Notes: generated by a model from the letters alone, not told the origin. Shown: positions 1 through 8,055, counted from the stretch's first letter. The stretch: DNA of 15,117 nucleotides from JAHFOW01 sp964370795 (GCA_964370795.1 CAYJME010000062.1:1-15117); one strand, 5' to 3'. Numbers and translations are program-made.

Positions 1-15
1 CTCCTTGCGAAGGAG
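1..15. repeat. Short hairpin at window edge
   Basis: CTCCTT-GCG-AAGGAG is a perfect 6-bp inverted repeat with a 3-base loop, followed by GGGGA. It lies about 50 bases beyond the pgi stop on the minus strand. It may be part of a terminator or the cut end of a dispersed palindromic repeat. The left flank is outside the window, so its full extent cannot be judged. Confidence 0.35.
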
Positions 16-65
16 GGGAAAGAGGGGTGGTTATCTTTGGTTGCGGCTATGCTGCGTTATGAGGT

Positions 66-1484
66 TTATTCAATACAATATTTTTTCTGTGCCCTTTGTA
101 AGAAAGCATCTATTTCTTTCTTTCTTCCTTCAAACCCCTTTCTTCCTAATATCGCAAAGGCATTAATCTTGCCAGCCTCAACGCCTGGCTGATCAAAGGT
201 GTTTATATTGTAAAACTTGCCTGCATACGCCGTTTGTAACTCATATAAATAAAATAATTGTCCTAAGGTAAATGCAGAAAGTTCGTCCATGATAAGCGTG
301 CAGTTGGGGCGCTTTTGTTCTGTGAGCGCAAGCCGTGTGCCCTCATATTCGGCCGACATGAGGTCATTAAGGGTGTGTCCCTTCAGATAGGCTAATTCCT
401 GTTCGACATCAGGTTTATCCGCGATAACGACCTTATGATTAAATTTATTTATTACCCAGAAGGTAACTACCTTATCAGTGGGGCCTTCCATATAGAGCTG
501 AAGTTGTGAGTGCTGATCTACGACTCCAAGAGCCTTTACGGGCGTCGAACCTGTATGAACAATCTCATTCTTGAGTGAAAACTTCTTTCCAAGGCTCTCT
601 GCCCAGAGCTGGCAGAACCAGTCAGCAGTCCCGCTCAGTGCATGTGAATAAGGCATCACGATCAGGATGTTTTTCCCCTTTATGGTGTCGCTCAAACAAG
701 AGAGCGCTGCACCCATGAGCGCAGGGTTTTCCCACATGTTGCCTGAACGGCATACCTCGTCCATGTAAGCTGCGCCATCTAACACAGCGCTTACATCAAC
801 CCCGCTCATTGCGGCAGAAAACAAGCCCACCGGGGTTAAGACCGAGTAACGTCCTCCCACGCCGGAAGGAATTGCAAACGATAGAAAACCTTCACGCCGG
901 GTGAAGTCCCTTAAAGTTCCTTTTTCACCGTCTGTTGTAGTGATGACATGGTTTGCATAGTTCTTGCCAAGTTTGTCCTGTAAGAGCTTAACAATGATAA
1001 GGAATTGGGACATGGTTTCGACGGTGGTACCGGACTTTGTTATGAAATTAAACAGCGTTTCTTCTGGTTTAACAATGTCCATAAGGGCAGAGAACCTGTC
1101 AGGGTCGACGTTATCCAATACAAAAATACGGGGATGGCCCATTCGTTCTTTATCATTGAGAACATTATAAAACGGATGGTTGAGCGCGGTATGGATGGCG
1201 ATATTGCCCAGCGCTGAGCCGCCAATTCCCACGACTACGAGATTTTTAAATTTTCCCTTAAGGTTACCTGACGCTTGCAGAATTTGTGTGAGTGTCTTTT
1301 TGTCGTAAGGCAAGTCCAGAAACGGTAGTTTGCCTGCGGCGCGTTCTTCCTTTAATTGAGCGGCAAATCGGGCGGCAAGAGGTTCAATCGTTTTCAATTC
1401 CCTGTCGGTTATGCCGTGTTCTGAGTCTATAGAATCAGCCATCATATTGTTGAAATCAAAGCGTAGTGTCTGTTTGCTTCCCAT
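66..1484 (-). CDS. pgi: Glucose-6-phosphate isomerase
   Basis: Cytosolic phosphoglucose isomerase interconverting glucose 6-phosphate and fructose 6-phosphate, linking glycolysis/gluconeogenesis to sugar-nucleotide supply. The 472-residue length fits the shorter bacterial Pgi type, against about 550 for the E. coli form. Seen: the glycine-rich GIGGSALGN (86-94), the phosphate-binding SGTT (151-154) and VGGRYSVLTPVG (209-220). Also seen are the catalytic-region Glu in WAESLGK (E296), the His in DQHSQ (H325), and the C-terminal Lys in QPGVEAGK (K439). All key residues are present. The start is supported by AGGA 8 bases before the ATG. It lies downstream of the UDPGP-type gene on the same strand, but a 273-base repeat-filled gap separates them, so cotranscription is uncertain. 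Family assignment is very secure. Confidence 0.97.
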   Translation of the reverse strand: MGSKQTLRFDFNNMMADSIDSEHGITDRELKTIEPLAARFAAQLKEERAAGKLPFLDLPYDKKTLTQILQASGNLKGKFKNLVVVGIGGSALGNIAIHTALNHPFYNVLNDKERMGHPRIFVLDNVDPDRFSALMDIVKPEETLFNFITKSGTTVETMSQFLIIVKLLQDKLGKNYANHVITTTDGEKGTLRDFTRREGFLSFAIPSGVGGRYSVLTPVGLFSAAMSGVDVSAVLDGAAYMDEVCRSGNMWENPALMGAALSCLSDTIKGKNILIVMPYSHALSGTADWFCQLWAESLGKKFSLKNEIVHTGSTPVKALGVVDQHSQLQLYMEGPTDKVVTFWVINKFNHKVVIADKPDVEQELAYLKGHTLNDLMSAEYEGTRLALTEQKRPNCTLIMDELSAFTLGQLFYLYELQTAYAGKFYNINTFDQPGVEAGKINAFAILGRKGFEGRKKEIDAFLQRAQKKYCIE

Positions 1485-1516
1485 GTGTTTGTCCTGTATG
1501 AAAAAATGAGAGAAAG

Positions 1517-1545
1517 ATGACCTCGAAACAGGGTTTCCAGGTCAT
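1517..1545 (-). promoter_or_regulatory. Hairpin in pgi leader
   Basis: ATGACCT-c-GAAAC-agg-GTTTC-c-AGGTCAT is a 12-bp stem interrupted by one C/C mismatch, with a 3-base loop. It lies 33-61 bases upstream of the pgi start. Read in the pgi direction, a run of six T begins about ten bases after the stem, so it could act as an attenuator or as a terminator for upstream transcription. It could equally be part of the repeat cluster in this gap. The structure is seen; the role is inferred. Confidence 0.4.
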
Positions 1546-1595
1546 TGCGCTCCCAAACAGAGTCAGGAAACGACTTGAAACAGCCCCCCCCTTGA

Positions 1596-1729
1596 GAGCC
1601 TGTGCAAAAAGCCGAGTTTTAGGTGTCATTGCGAGCGAAGCGAAGCAATCTTTCCCTATAATAATTCCAGGAGATTGCTTCGGAAAAAACCCTCGCAATG
1701 ATACGATGATTGACTTTTTGCACAAACTC
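1596..1729. repeat. Dispersed-type palindromic repeat, ~134 bp
   Basis: Outer arms GAGCCTGTGCAAAAAG (1596-1611) and CTTTTTGCACAAACTC (1714-1729) are inverted copies matching at 14 of 16 positions. Inside them, TCATTGCGAG followed by CGAAGCAATCT on the left is mirrored by AGATTGCTTCG and CTCGCAATGA on the right, with the right copy degenerate in the middle. The motif CATTGCGAGCGAAG with its mirror resembles intergenic palindromes repeated in many bacterial genomes. No transposase is present, so it would be a non-autonomous, MITE- or REP-like element. Copy number in this genome cannot be checked from the window. Confidence 0.6.
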
Positions 1730-1732
1730 TTG

Positions 1733-1753
1733 ATCCCCCTGGTTAAGGGGGAT
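1733..1753. terminator. GC-rich hairpin after UDPGP-type gene
   Basis: ATCCCCCT-GGTTA-AGGGGGAT is a perfect 8-bp stem with a 5-base loop, starting 5 bases past the stop codon of the minus-strand nucleotidyltransferase. The position fits an intrinsic terminator, but no T-run follows on either strand. It may therefore be another dispersed palindrome or an mRNA 3' end stabiliser. Confidence 0.4.
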
Positions 1754-1757
1754 TAAC

Positions 1758-3194
1758 TTACAGGTTTAAAAATCCTGTGTACTGCACATGCTTGTCTACC
1801 TTACGGCATACCTCCTCTTCGTCAAGGGCAAAGAGAGGGCTGATTTCTATACAACCAATGACATTGCCGTGGGCGTCCGTCGGAATGGAAACACCCGCCT
1901 TGCGCAACCACCCACCGAAGAGATTTGTCATATCCCGTTTTGCCGTGACCGGCGAGTCTGCCCCATCCGTATTTTTAACGGGAGAAAATTCTTCATCGCG
2001 CAGGACTTCCATAATAACACCACGGTCGACGTATTTCAGGATATCAAAAATAAAACTCTCAAATTTAATGGCATTATTGTTATGGGGGTTAACAGCGTTG
2101 CCATGCTCATCTATATGGGATACTTTTTTAAAGGCTGCGTGGTAAGGGAGAGCATTGTTTTTTTGATATACTCTTTCGAGGAAATCGATATTGATCATGT
2201 GCACTGCAATATTCCCTGCATTATATTTAAGGGAGCCATTCTCATTTCGTGCGTACATATCTTCACGGCTTAACTCGCTGTATTCAATCATGTGCAGATG
2301 TCCATTGAGTGATACAACAATACCAACCTTTTCCTCCGGGTGGCCCTTTTTTACAATCTTTAAGGACATTTCTGCATTATCTTTCAGGTGGTAGCCGATG
2401 AAAACAGGGTCTGCGATCTTAATGAGCACGTTATCAACCTGATGGTAAAAAATATTTTTAATGCCACGGCGTTTCATATCGTTCAAAATCCCCTTTTCCC
2501 TGAGAGCAATGATGACGCCGCCGTGACCATTGGGACTCATTACAATATTCGACGGGGAATCCATCAATAATTTTCCATTGAGGTCCACAACAGGAAGCAT
2601 CTTTTTGCTAAAAAAGCATATCTGTTTTGGGTCTAATCCGAAAAATTGGTGAGACTGGAAAAAGGTTTGTGAGATGAAGTCATTCGATTCACTTGTCATG
2701 ATGAACCAGGGGATGTGTGTACGATATTTTTGTTGGGTAGCGTGTATTTTCTCTGCGTGAAGCCGAAAGCGGCTCTTATTGGTAATTGGGGCGATGGGGA
2801 GGGTGCCTTTCGGTCCATTACTGCCTAACCGTGTTCCCTGTCCGCCCGCAACGGTAAGTACTGCAATTTCTCCCTTCCGTAAGGAATCTTCTCCCTTAAG
2901 CCGTGCCTCGTGTGCCAGTTTTTTTTCAAAAAAACTATGAGGGATGTTGATTATTTGAGGCGGAGATATGTTTCCCTGTATGGGTGCAGCCGCCTGTTGT
3001 GTGTTTTCATGAAAAAGCTTCTGTATGAGTTGAAAATCAATCGTGGAAATCTGTTCCAGGAGGTGTTTTTTTTCTTCTGCGCTCAGTTCACTCCACCACC
3101 TGAAAATATGATGCTGCTGAGCTTCAAAGGCATTTCGGAAATATCTTTTATAGCCTGGATAATCTTTTTCCTGAATCATGCTATCAAATTTCAT
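1758..3194 (-). CDS. UDPGP-family UDP-sugar pyrophosphorylase (UAP1-like)
   Basis: Nucleotidyltransferase expected to use UTP and a sugar 1-phosphate (N-acetylglucosamine 1-phosphate or glucose 1-phosphate) to make a UDP-sugar and pyrophosphate in the cytosol. Seen in 478 residues: the UTP-binding loop TVAGGQGTRLGSNGPKG (114-130), PNGHGG (221-226), and QVDNVLIKIADPVFIG (252-267). Further on are NAGNIAVH (325-332), KFESFIFD (377-384) and EFSPVKN (402-408). This order is that of the eukaryote-like UAP1/UGP class, not the bacterial GlmU or GalU types. The first ~90 residues are a helical N-terminal domain, as in UAP1. No Shine-Dalgarno sequence precedes the ATG; the alternative ATG at residue 6 has none either. 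Substrate choice between GlcNAc-1-P and Glc-1-P (or a broad range) cannot be settled from sequence alone. UAP-type is favoured by the KFE..IFD and SPVKN motifs. Confidence 0.88.
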   Translation of the reverse strand: MKFDSMIQEKDYPGYKRYFRNAFEAQQHHIFRWWSELSAEEKKHLLEQISTIDFQLIQKLFHENTQQAAAPIQGNISPPQIINIPHSFFEKKLAHEARLKGEDSLRKGEIAVLTVAGGQGTRLGSNGPKGTLPIAPITNKSRFRLHAEKIHATQQKYRTHIPWFIMTSESNDFISQTFFQSHQFFGLDPKQICFFSKKMLPVVDLNGKLLMDSPSNIVMSPNGHGGVIIALREKGILNDMKRRGIKNIFYHQVDNVLIKIADPVFIGYHLKDNAEMSLKIVKKGHPEEKVGIVVSLNGHLHMIEYSELSREDMYARNENGSLKYNAGNIAVHMINIDFLERVYQKNNALPYHAAFKKVSHIDEHGNAVNPHNNNAIKFESFIFDILKYVDRGVIMEVLRDEEFSPVKNTDGADSPVTAKRDMTNLFGGWLRKAGVSIPTDAHGNVIGCIEISPLFALDEEEVCRKVDKHVQYTGFLNL

Positions 3195-3206
3195 CGTGGA
3201 ATAGAG

Positions 3207-3268
3207 CCAAAAGCTTCAGCGTGAATTCTTGAACCTGAACAAGAAGTATTCTGATATACCAAAAGCTT
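3207..3268. promoter_or_regulatory. Direct repeat and dyad between divergent genes
   Basis: The 10-mer CCAAAAGCTT occurs at 3207-3216 and again at 3259-3268, 52 bases apart (about five helical turns). Between them is a perfect dyad TTCTTG-N8-CAAGAA (3226-3245). They sit in the 209-base gap from which the nucleotidyltransferase and the AsmA-like gene diverge, nearer the former. This could be an operator region. No strong sigma-70 boxes are visible for either gene, so the regulatory role is speculative. Confidence 0.25.
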
Positions 3269-3403
3269 ACAAATGTTGCCTGTTTAGTTAAAAATTATAC
3301 GTAAGTTTCCGTTTTATAGCAAGGAATTTTTAGGACAAAACCATTTTAACCCGTTTAGAAATTTAGACTTGAAATAAATCCTGAATAACAGTAACCTGTA
3401 TTT

Positions 3404-5749
3404 ATGAAAAAACTTTTAATCATCATTTCTGCCACAGTTTGCGTTCTCTTAGGAATTGCAATAGCTGGATATATTATTGTTAAAAAGACCATATCGGACG
3501 AAGCAATTAAAAACCGTTTAGTGAGTTCGATCAGTGAATTTGGTCAGGTAACCGTTGAACATGCACACCTTGACACCATGGAGGGACTTGTTATTGACAA
3601 CCTTTCATTTACGGGCACCTCTGAGGATACACAGGGAAAATCTCTCAAAATTCCCAGGCTCGTTTTGAAATATAATGTAAAAAGTCTTTTAAAAGGTCAA
3701 CTCAACATTAACAATGTCATTATTGTTGAACCGGAATTAACCATTGAAAAGCCCACAGACATCTGGTCGCTTTTGGATGCTATCAAAACAGGCTATGACA
3801 AGGCAAAAATGCCCATTTATGTGGATGCCCTGCGGAATGGTGTCGAAATAAGAGACTTAAAGCTTCACGTTAAAGAAGACCCCGACACAAAAAGCCCGGA
3901 GATTATGCTATCGGGTATTAATATCTCATTTTCACCTTATGCCGGTTCATTTCAGACTATTAACATAAGGGGAAATATCGACGATGAATTTATCGGGAGT
4001 TACACATTCACCATGAAGCTTTATCCGGATATCCCAAAGCTTGAAATTGATGCCAATGCAAAGAACCTGATGGTGAATGAAGGGGTCTGTGCCCGATTTC
4101 CTTATATTGGGAAAATGCTCTGGGATAGTTACAAGCCTGTAGGAAAGATCAATTTATATTGCATTGCAAGTTTTGATAACAGGAACAGCCAGAAAAAAAC
4201 AGACTACAGTGTAAATGTCGACCTCAATGGGGTAGAGGCCCTGTACGAAAACTGGCCGTTTCTTCTCTATAATTTAAATGGAAATATAAAGGTAAGTCCC
4301 GATAAGTTGTATCTCAAGGGCCTTGTTGGTTATATCAAGAGTGAAAATTTTACTTCCCAGGCTGAATTGAATGGAGAATTTGATCTCTATGGTTCTAAAA
4401 AGACCCTTGTTATGAACATTCCGAATCTCTTTATAAATCAGGAATTGTTAAAAAACATTCCAGACTTCGGGGCACAAGTATGGGAAAAAATACAACCGAC
4501 CGGATTAATAGATATGTCACTCCAGTACAATGTTGGCGAGAAAGAGGACTCCAGCAGTTTTCTGGTTATAACATGTAAGGATTTGGAAATCAAACCTCAT
4601 GAATTTCCCAAACCTATATCCCATGTAAACGGTCAATTTAAGCTGTGTAATAATATAATCCTATTTAAAAATGCCAGTGGTTTCATACAGGGGGGTGATC
4701 AGTCCATTTATACCGAAATGAACGGCATTTATGATATGCAGAGCGGACGGAAGATTTTCAACTTCCACGTACCCGATCTAACCATTACAGAGTCATTTTT
4801 AAAAACTCTGCCTCATAAAGAAATTGGTGAAAAATTGTGGACAGCCCTGAGCCCAAGCGGCAAGGTGGATGTTATTGCCAATTTTCAGGGTTTTAAGGAT
4901 GAAAACGACAATAATTACGCCGTACCGCATAACCTGAAGGATTGGGAAAATCACGATACTAAAAACAAAATTCCCCTATGGGGAATGTCGGGAAGGTTGG
5001 AAATAAACAAAGATGGTTTTGGCAGTAAGCATATTGATGCAAAATGTTGCGGGGGGCATATTGAAGGCACGCTTTCCGTCAATACGACTGTTGAGCCTTA
5101 TCAATATGAAGGCGAATTAAACTTTTCAAGGATTATTATTGAAGAACTTACAGAAAAAATCGTAGAAACACATAAACCATGGACAGGTATCCTTTATGGA
5201 CGGATTAAGTACCGTGGAAGCGGGTCGGATTCAAAAAATTTTTCTGCCGAGGGACGCATGAATGTAAACGAGGGATACCTTTCGGACGTTCCGATCATCC
5301 TCAGTGTATTCAATTTTCTTGACCTCAGCTTACCCAAAAAAGAAAGTTTTCACAGCGCACAGGTGAAATTTGTGGTTAAAGATGGCGTCGTTCATATTGA
5401 TGATGGACGGATTTATAGTGATACCGCTGAACTCAACGGGCGTGGGGATATTGGCCTTAATGGAAACCTTCATTTAAATGTCGTTGCGGGATTTAGCAAG
5501 GGGGTATTTTCACAACTGCCGATTGTGGGGAGATTTTTTGATTTGATTGTCGGCGGTGTGCGAAAACAATTAACCATGGTGGAGATTCGGGGGACATTTT
5601 TAAAGCCGGAAAGTCACGCAAAACCGTTTAAGCCCTTTACCAACTCCATCAAAAGTATGTTTGAATTGTTACCCCAGGAAGAGCATATTGGTACAGAGAA
5701 TGCGCCAGATGCCGGAAAGAAGGAAAATACATCTTCTGATTCTTTATAA
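3404..5749 (+). CDS. AsmA-like envelope protein with tandem repeats
   Basis: Large (781-residue) protein of the AsmA/TamB/YhdP-like superfamily, whose known members are inner-membrane-anchored, periplasm-spanning beta-groove proteins that help move phospholipid to the outer membrane. Seen: an N-terminal signal anchor (about 4-26) flanked by lysines, then a long beta-rich region. The C-terminal segment (about 612-720) is of the AsmA C-terminal type, with an EGRMNVNEGYLSDVPI-like start, the FNFLDLSLP stretch, and the HIDDGRIYSD...LNGRGDIGL run. The middle carries a repeated block marked by Trp 240, 360, 479 and 593, each followed by a Pro/Gly turn. The last ~40 residues are polar. No Shine-Dalgarno sequence precedes the ATG, but the lysine-rich signal anchor supports it. 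The next gene on the strand is 195 bases away, so it may be transcribed alone. The superfamily is fairly sure; the precise role is not. Confidence 0.8.
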   Translation: MKKLLIIISATVCVLLGIAIAGYIIVKKTISDEAIKNRLVSSISEFGQVTVEHAHLDTMEGLVIDNLSFTGTSEDTQGKSLKIPRLVLKYNVKSLLKGQLNINNVIIVEPELTIEKPTDIWSLLDAIKTGYDKAKMPIYVDALRNGVEIRDLKLHVKEDPDTKSPEIMLSGINISFSPYAGSFQTINIRGNIDDEFIGSYTFTMKLYPDIPKLEIDANAKNLMVNEGVCARFPYIGKMLWDSYKPVGKINLYCIASFDNRNSQKKTDYSVNVDLNGVEALYENWPFLLYNLNGNIKVSPDKLYLKGLVGYIKSENFTSQAELNGEFDLYGSKKTLVMNIPNLFINQELLKNIPDFGAQVWEKIQPTGLIDMSLQYNVGEKEDSSSFLVITCKDLEIKPHEFPKPISHVNGQFKLCNNIILFKNASGFIQGGDQSIYTEMNGIYDMQSGRKIFNFHVPDLTITESFLKTLPHKEIGEKLWTALSPSGKVDVIANFQGFKDENDNNYAVPHNLKDWENHDTKNKIPLWGMSGRLEINKDGFGSKHIDAKCCGGHIEGTLSVNTTVEPYQYEGELNFSRIIIEELTEKIVETHKPWTGILYGRIKYRGSGSDSKNFSAEGRMNVNEGYLSDVPIILSVFNFLDLSLPKKESFHSAQVKFVVKDGVVHIDDGRIYSDTAELNGRGDIGLNGNLHLNVVAGFSKGVFSQLPIVGRFFDLIVGGVRKQLTMVEIRGTFLKPESHAKPFKPFTNSIKSMFELLPQEEHIGTENAPDAGKKENTSSDSL

Positions 5750-5756
5750 ATGTTTG

Positions 5757-5778
5757 ATTTTTTTTCCACAAAAAAAAT
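5757..5778. terminator. A/T-only hairpin after AsmA-like gene
   Basis: ATTTTTTTT-CCAC-AAAAAAAAT is a perfect 9-bp stem starting 8 bases after the AsmA-like stop. It has no GC pairs, so it is at best a weak terminator and could simply be homopolymer tracts. Confidence 0.2.
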
Positions 5779-5811
5779 TATTCTAACAAATTAGGCATTC
5801 GGCTACTTGAA

Positions 5812-5902
5812 GTTTTAAATGTCCTATGGCAGGAGTCGTCTTCTGACGGCGAATGGCAACTTAAAACGGCGTGCATGTGCCCGGTCGCCAACAGGAGTTG
5901 GC
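5812..5902. repeat. Palindromic repeat-like insert before ligase gene
   Basis: GTTTTAA (5812-5818) is mirrored by TTAAAAC (5861-5867). A second perfect hairpin, GCCAAC-AGGA-GTTGGC, spans 5887-5902. The segment is more GC-rich than its AT-rich flanks. Translated in the ligase frame it gives an arginine-rich, low-information peptide (residues such as RSPTGVGPT) unlike any CoA-binding domain. This is the look of a small dispersed intergenic element that happens to leave the downstream reading frame open. It could also serve as an mRNA leader structure. Confidence 0.45.
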
Positions 5903-5944
5903 CCTACCAAAAACTTTGAATTTCCTAAATACGAACATGAACCT

Positions 5945-8053
5945 ATGCTAGAACACTTCTTTTCGCCTCAATCAGTTGCCGTTATCGGGGCATCTCGTGA
6001 GGAAGGTAAGATCGGGCACGATTTATTTAAAAATCTGATAATACACGGATACAAAGGACGTATCTATCCGGTAAATCCCAAAACCAATATTATCCTGGGA
6101 ATAAAGACATACGCCAGTCTTACAGAAATCAACGACTCAATTGATCTTGCCATCATTATCGTACCTGCCATACATGTTAACAAGGTGGTGGATGAATGTA
6201 TTGAGAAGCACATCGATTCCATTATCGTTATTAGCGCCGGTTTTAAAGAAAGTGGTATCCAGGGAGCGGCATTGGAACGTGAATTATACCAGAAGATTAA
6301 ACAACATTCGATCCGCATGCTCGGCCCTAATTGTCTCGGTCTCATAGATACCCAATCCTCTCTGAATGCCTCTTTTGCGTCGGATATGCCTGCCAGAGGC
6401 AACATAGCGTTTTTCTCACAATCCGGCGCCCTGTGCACTTCGATTCTCGACTGGGCGGCAGGGGAATGTGTCGGATTTTCCAGGTTTATCAGCATGGGAA
6501 ATAAAACGGATATCGGCGAAGTCGATCTTATGCAGGCCATTAGTAATGACCCCCATACGAAGGTCATTCTCGGCTACCTCGAAGGAGTAAAAAACGGCAC
6601 GGTATTTTTGGACTCAGCCAGGGTAATCACAAAAAAGACCCCCCTGATAGTGGTGAAATCAGGAGGTACCGTGGCTGGCGCAAAGGCTGCATCGTCACAC
6701 ACGGGAACGCTTGCCGGGTCTGAAAATGCTTTTGATGCCGCATGTAAGCAGTCTGGTATTTTACGGGCAAAGACGGTGGAAGACCTCTTCGATTATGCCA
6801 GGATATTCAGCCAGCAACCACTGCCCGGGGGACCACGGATAGCGTTGATTACAAATGCTGGTGGTCCGGGGATTATCGCCGCAGATGCGGTTGAACGGTC
6901 GCAACTGAGAATGGCAACATTTTCTAAAAATATCATCGAACAACTCCGTTCCATTCTGCCAGACATGGCAAATATATACAATCCTGTTGACGTCCTGGGA
7001 GATGCAAAGGCCGACCGGTATAAGTCCGTTATTGAAAAGGTGGTAGAAGACCCCAACGTGGATGTGGTTCTTGTTATCCTGACGCCCCAGACCATGACAG
7101 AAATTGAAAAAACGGCAGAAGTGGTGTGCGATGTTTCAAGTCAGACCGGTAAAACCATCGTAACTTCTTTCATGGGCGGGAAAAGGATCGATAGCGGTTT
7201 AAAAATTATGTGTCAGAGAAGGGTGCCGAATTATTCTTTCCCTGAGCGGGCAATCTTAGCCATCGAGGCTGCGTATAAATATACCCTCTGGCAAAATAAA
7301 ACATTCTCGGGTATAAAAAATTTTCAGGTAAATAAGGAAAAAGTGGAGTCCCTCTTCAATAACGTTAAACAAATGAAGCGGTGTTCTCTTGGTGAAGAAG
7401 AGGCAAAACAGGTAATTTCGGCGTATGGTTTTAGAGTCCCCAAAAGTATTTTAGCCTCATCTGAGGCAGAGGCAGTAAAAGCCGCAGAAGAAATTAGTTA
7501 CCCGGTTGTTATGAAAATTTCCTCTCCCGACATTCTCCACAAATCTGACTTTGGCGGGGTTGTTGTTGGATTAAAAGATGAGGTCTCCGTGAGGAGATGT
7601 TTTTGTGATATTACCCAGAAGGCGCATCGCCTTATGCCCGATGCCGAAATACAAGGAGTATTGATACAGCAGATGATTACCGGCGGAAAGGAAATAATTC
7701 TCGGTATGTCGCGTGACCCACAGTTCGGTCCTTTGGTAATGTTTGGGCTTGGGGGTATTTATACCGAAGTATTAAAAGATGTTACCTTTAGAATTGCGCC
7801 GGTTGGATTATCTGATGCGGAAGAGATGGTACAGGAGATACGGTCTTTTCCGCTTCTTCAGGGTGTACGCGGCGAAAAGCCCGTAGACATGAATGCCATT
7901 GTGGATAATATTTTAAGACTCTCCCAGTTAGTAACAGACTTTCCGGAAATTTTGGAGATGGATATCAACCCCCTGGTTGTGTTTTCTGAGGGACATAATT
8001 CGATTGCACTGGATGCGCGTTTAACCATGTCACTTAATAAACAGGAGAAATAA
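5945..8053 (+). CDS. Acetate--CoA ligase (ADP-forming), fused alpha-beta
   Basis: Fused ADP-forming acyl-CoA synthetase, interconverting acyl-CoA + ADP + Pi with acid + CoA + ATP. Acetate is the usual substrate of the family; the acid used here is not proven. Numbered from the ATG at 5945 (702 residues). The N-terminal CoA-binding fold contains SVAVIGASREEGKIG (10-24) and GPNCLG (127-132). The succinyl-CoA-ligase-like part carries SSHTGTLAG with phospho-His H252 and TNAGGPG (303-309). The C-terminal ATP-grasp domain carries LHKSDFGGV with the second phospho-His, H532. Both histidines of the phosphorelay are present. An upstream in-frame ATG at 5819 would add 42 residues encoded by a palindromic insert, starting well before the conserved LEHFFSPQSVAVIGAS, so 5945 is preferred. 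Neither start has a clear Shine-Dalgarno sequence. A chemoreceptor gene starts 2 bases after the stop. Confidence 0.93.
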   Translation: MLEHFFSPQSVAVIGASREEGKIGHDLFKNLIIHGYKGRIYPVNPKTNIILGIKTYASLTEINDSIDLAIIIVPAIHVNKVVDECIEKHIDSIIVISAGFKESGIQGAALERELYQKIKQHSIRMLGPNCLGLIDTQSSLNASFASDMPARGNIAFFSQSGALCTSILDWAAGECVGFSRFISMGNKTDIGEVDLMQAISNDPHTKVILGYLEGVKNGTVFLDSARVITKKTPLIVVKSGGTVAGAKAASSHTGTLAGSENAFDAACKQSGILRAKTVEDLFDYARIFSQQPLPGGPRIALITNAGGPGIIAADAVERSQLRMATFSKNIIEQLRSILPDMANIYNPVDVLGDAKADRYKSVIEKVVEDPNVDVVLVILTPQTMTEIEKTAEVVCDVSSQTGKTIVTSFMGGKRIDSGLKIMCQRRVPNYSFPERAILAIEAAYKYTLWQNKTFSGIKNFQVNKEKVESLFNNVKQMKRCSLGEEEAKQVISAYGFRVPKSILASSEAEAVKAAEEISYPVVMKISSPDILHKSDFGGVVVGLKDEVSVRRCFCDITQKAHRLMPDAEIQGVLIQQMITGGKEIILGMSRDPQFGPLVMFGLGGIYTEVLKDVTFRIAPVGLSDAEEMVQEIRSFPLLQGVRGEKPVDMNAIVDNILRLSQLVTDFPEILEMDINPLVVFSEGHNSIALDARLTMSLNKQEK

Positions 8054-8055
8054 GT

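Noticed and set aside
1456..1725. 89-codon minus-strand frame overlapping the pgi start
   Set aside because: Also translated from the repeat, in conflict with pgi, and lacking any recognisable domain.
1517..1756. 79-codon plus-strand frame in the pgi upstream gap
   Set aside because: It runs through the palindromic repeats, and its peptide (VIASEAKQS, GDCFGKNPRND) is what the repeat encodes by chance. No ribosome binding site supports it.
1788..2273. 161-codon frame antisense to the UDPGP-type gene
   Set aside because: Fully inside a secure gene on the other strand, and not resembling a known protein; a frame shadow.
5757..5778. Strong terminator after the AsmA-like gene
   Set aside because: The stem is A/T only, so it is listed only at low confidence.
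5819..5944. ATG at 5819 as start of the CoA ligase
   Set aside because: The extra 42 residues derive from a repeat-like segment, have no ribosome binding site and precede the conserved domain start.
6064..6567. 167-codon frame antisense to the CoA ligase
   Set aside because: Lies within the conserved CoA-binding domain of the ligase; a codon-bias shadow without a start signal.
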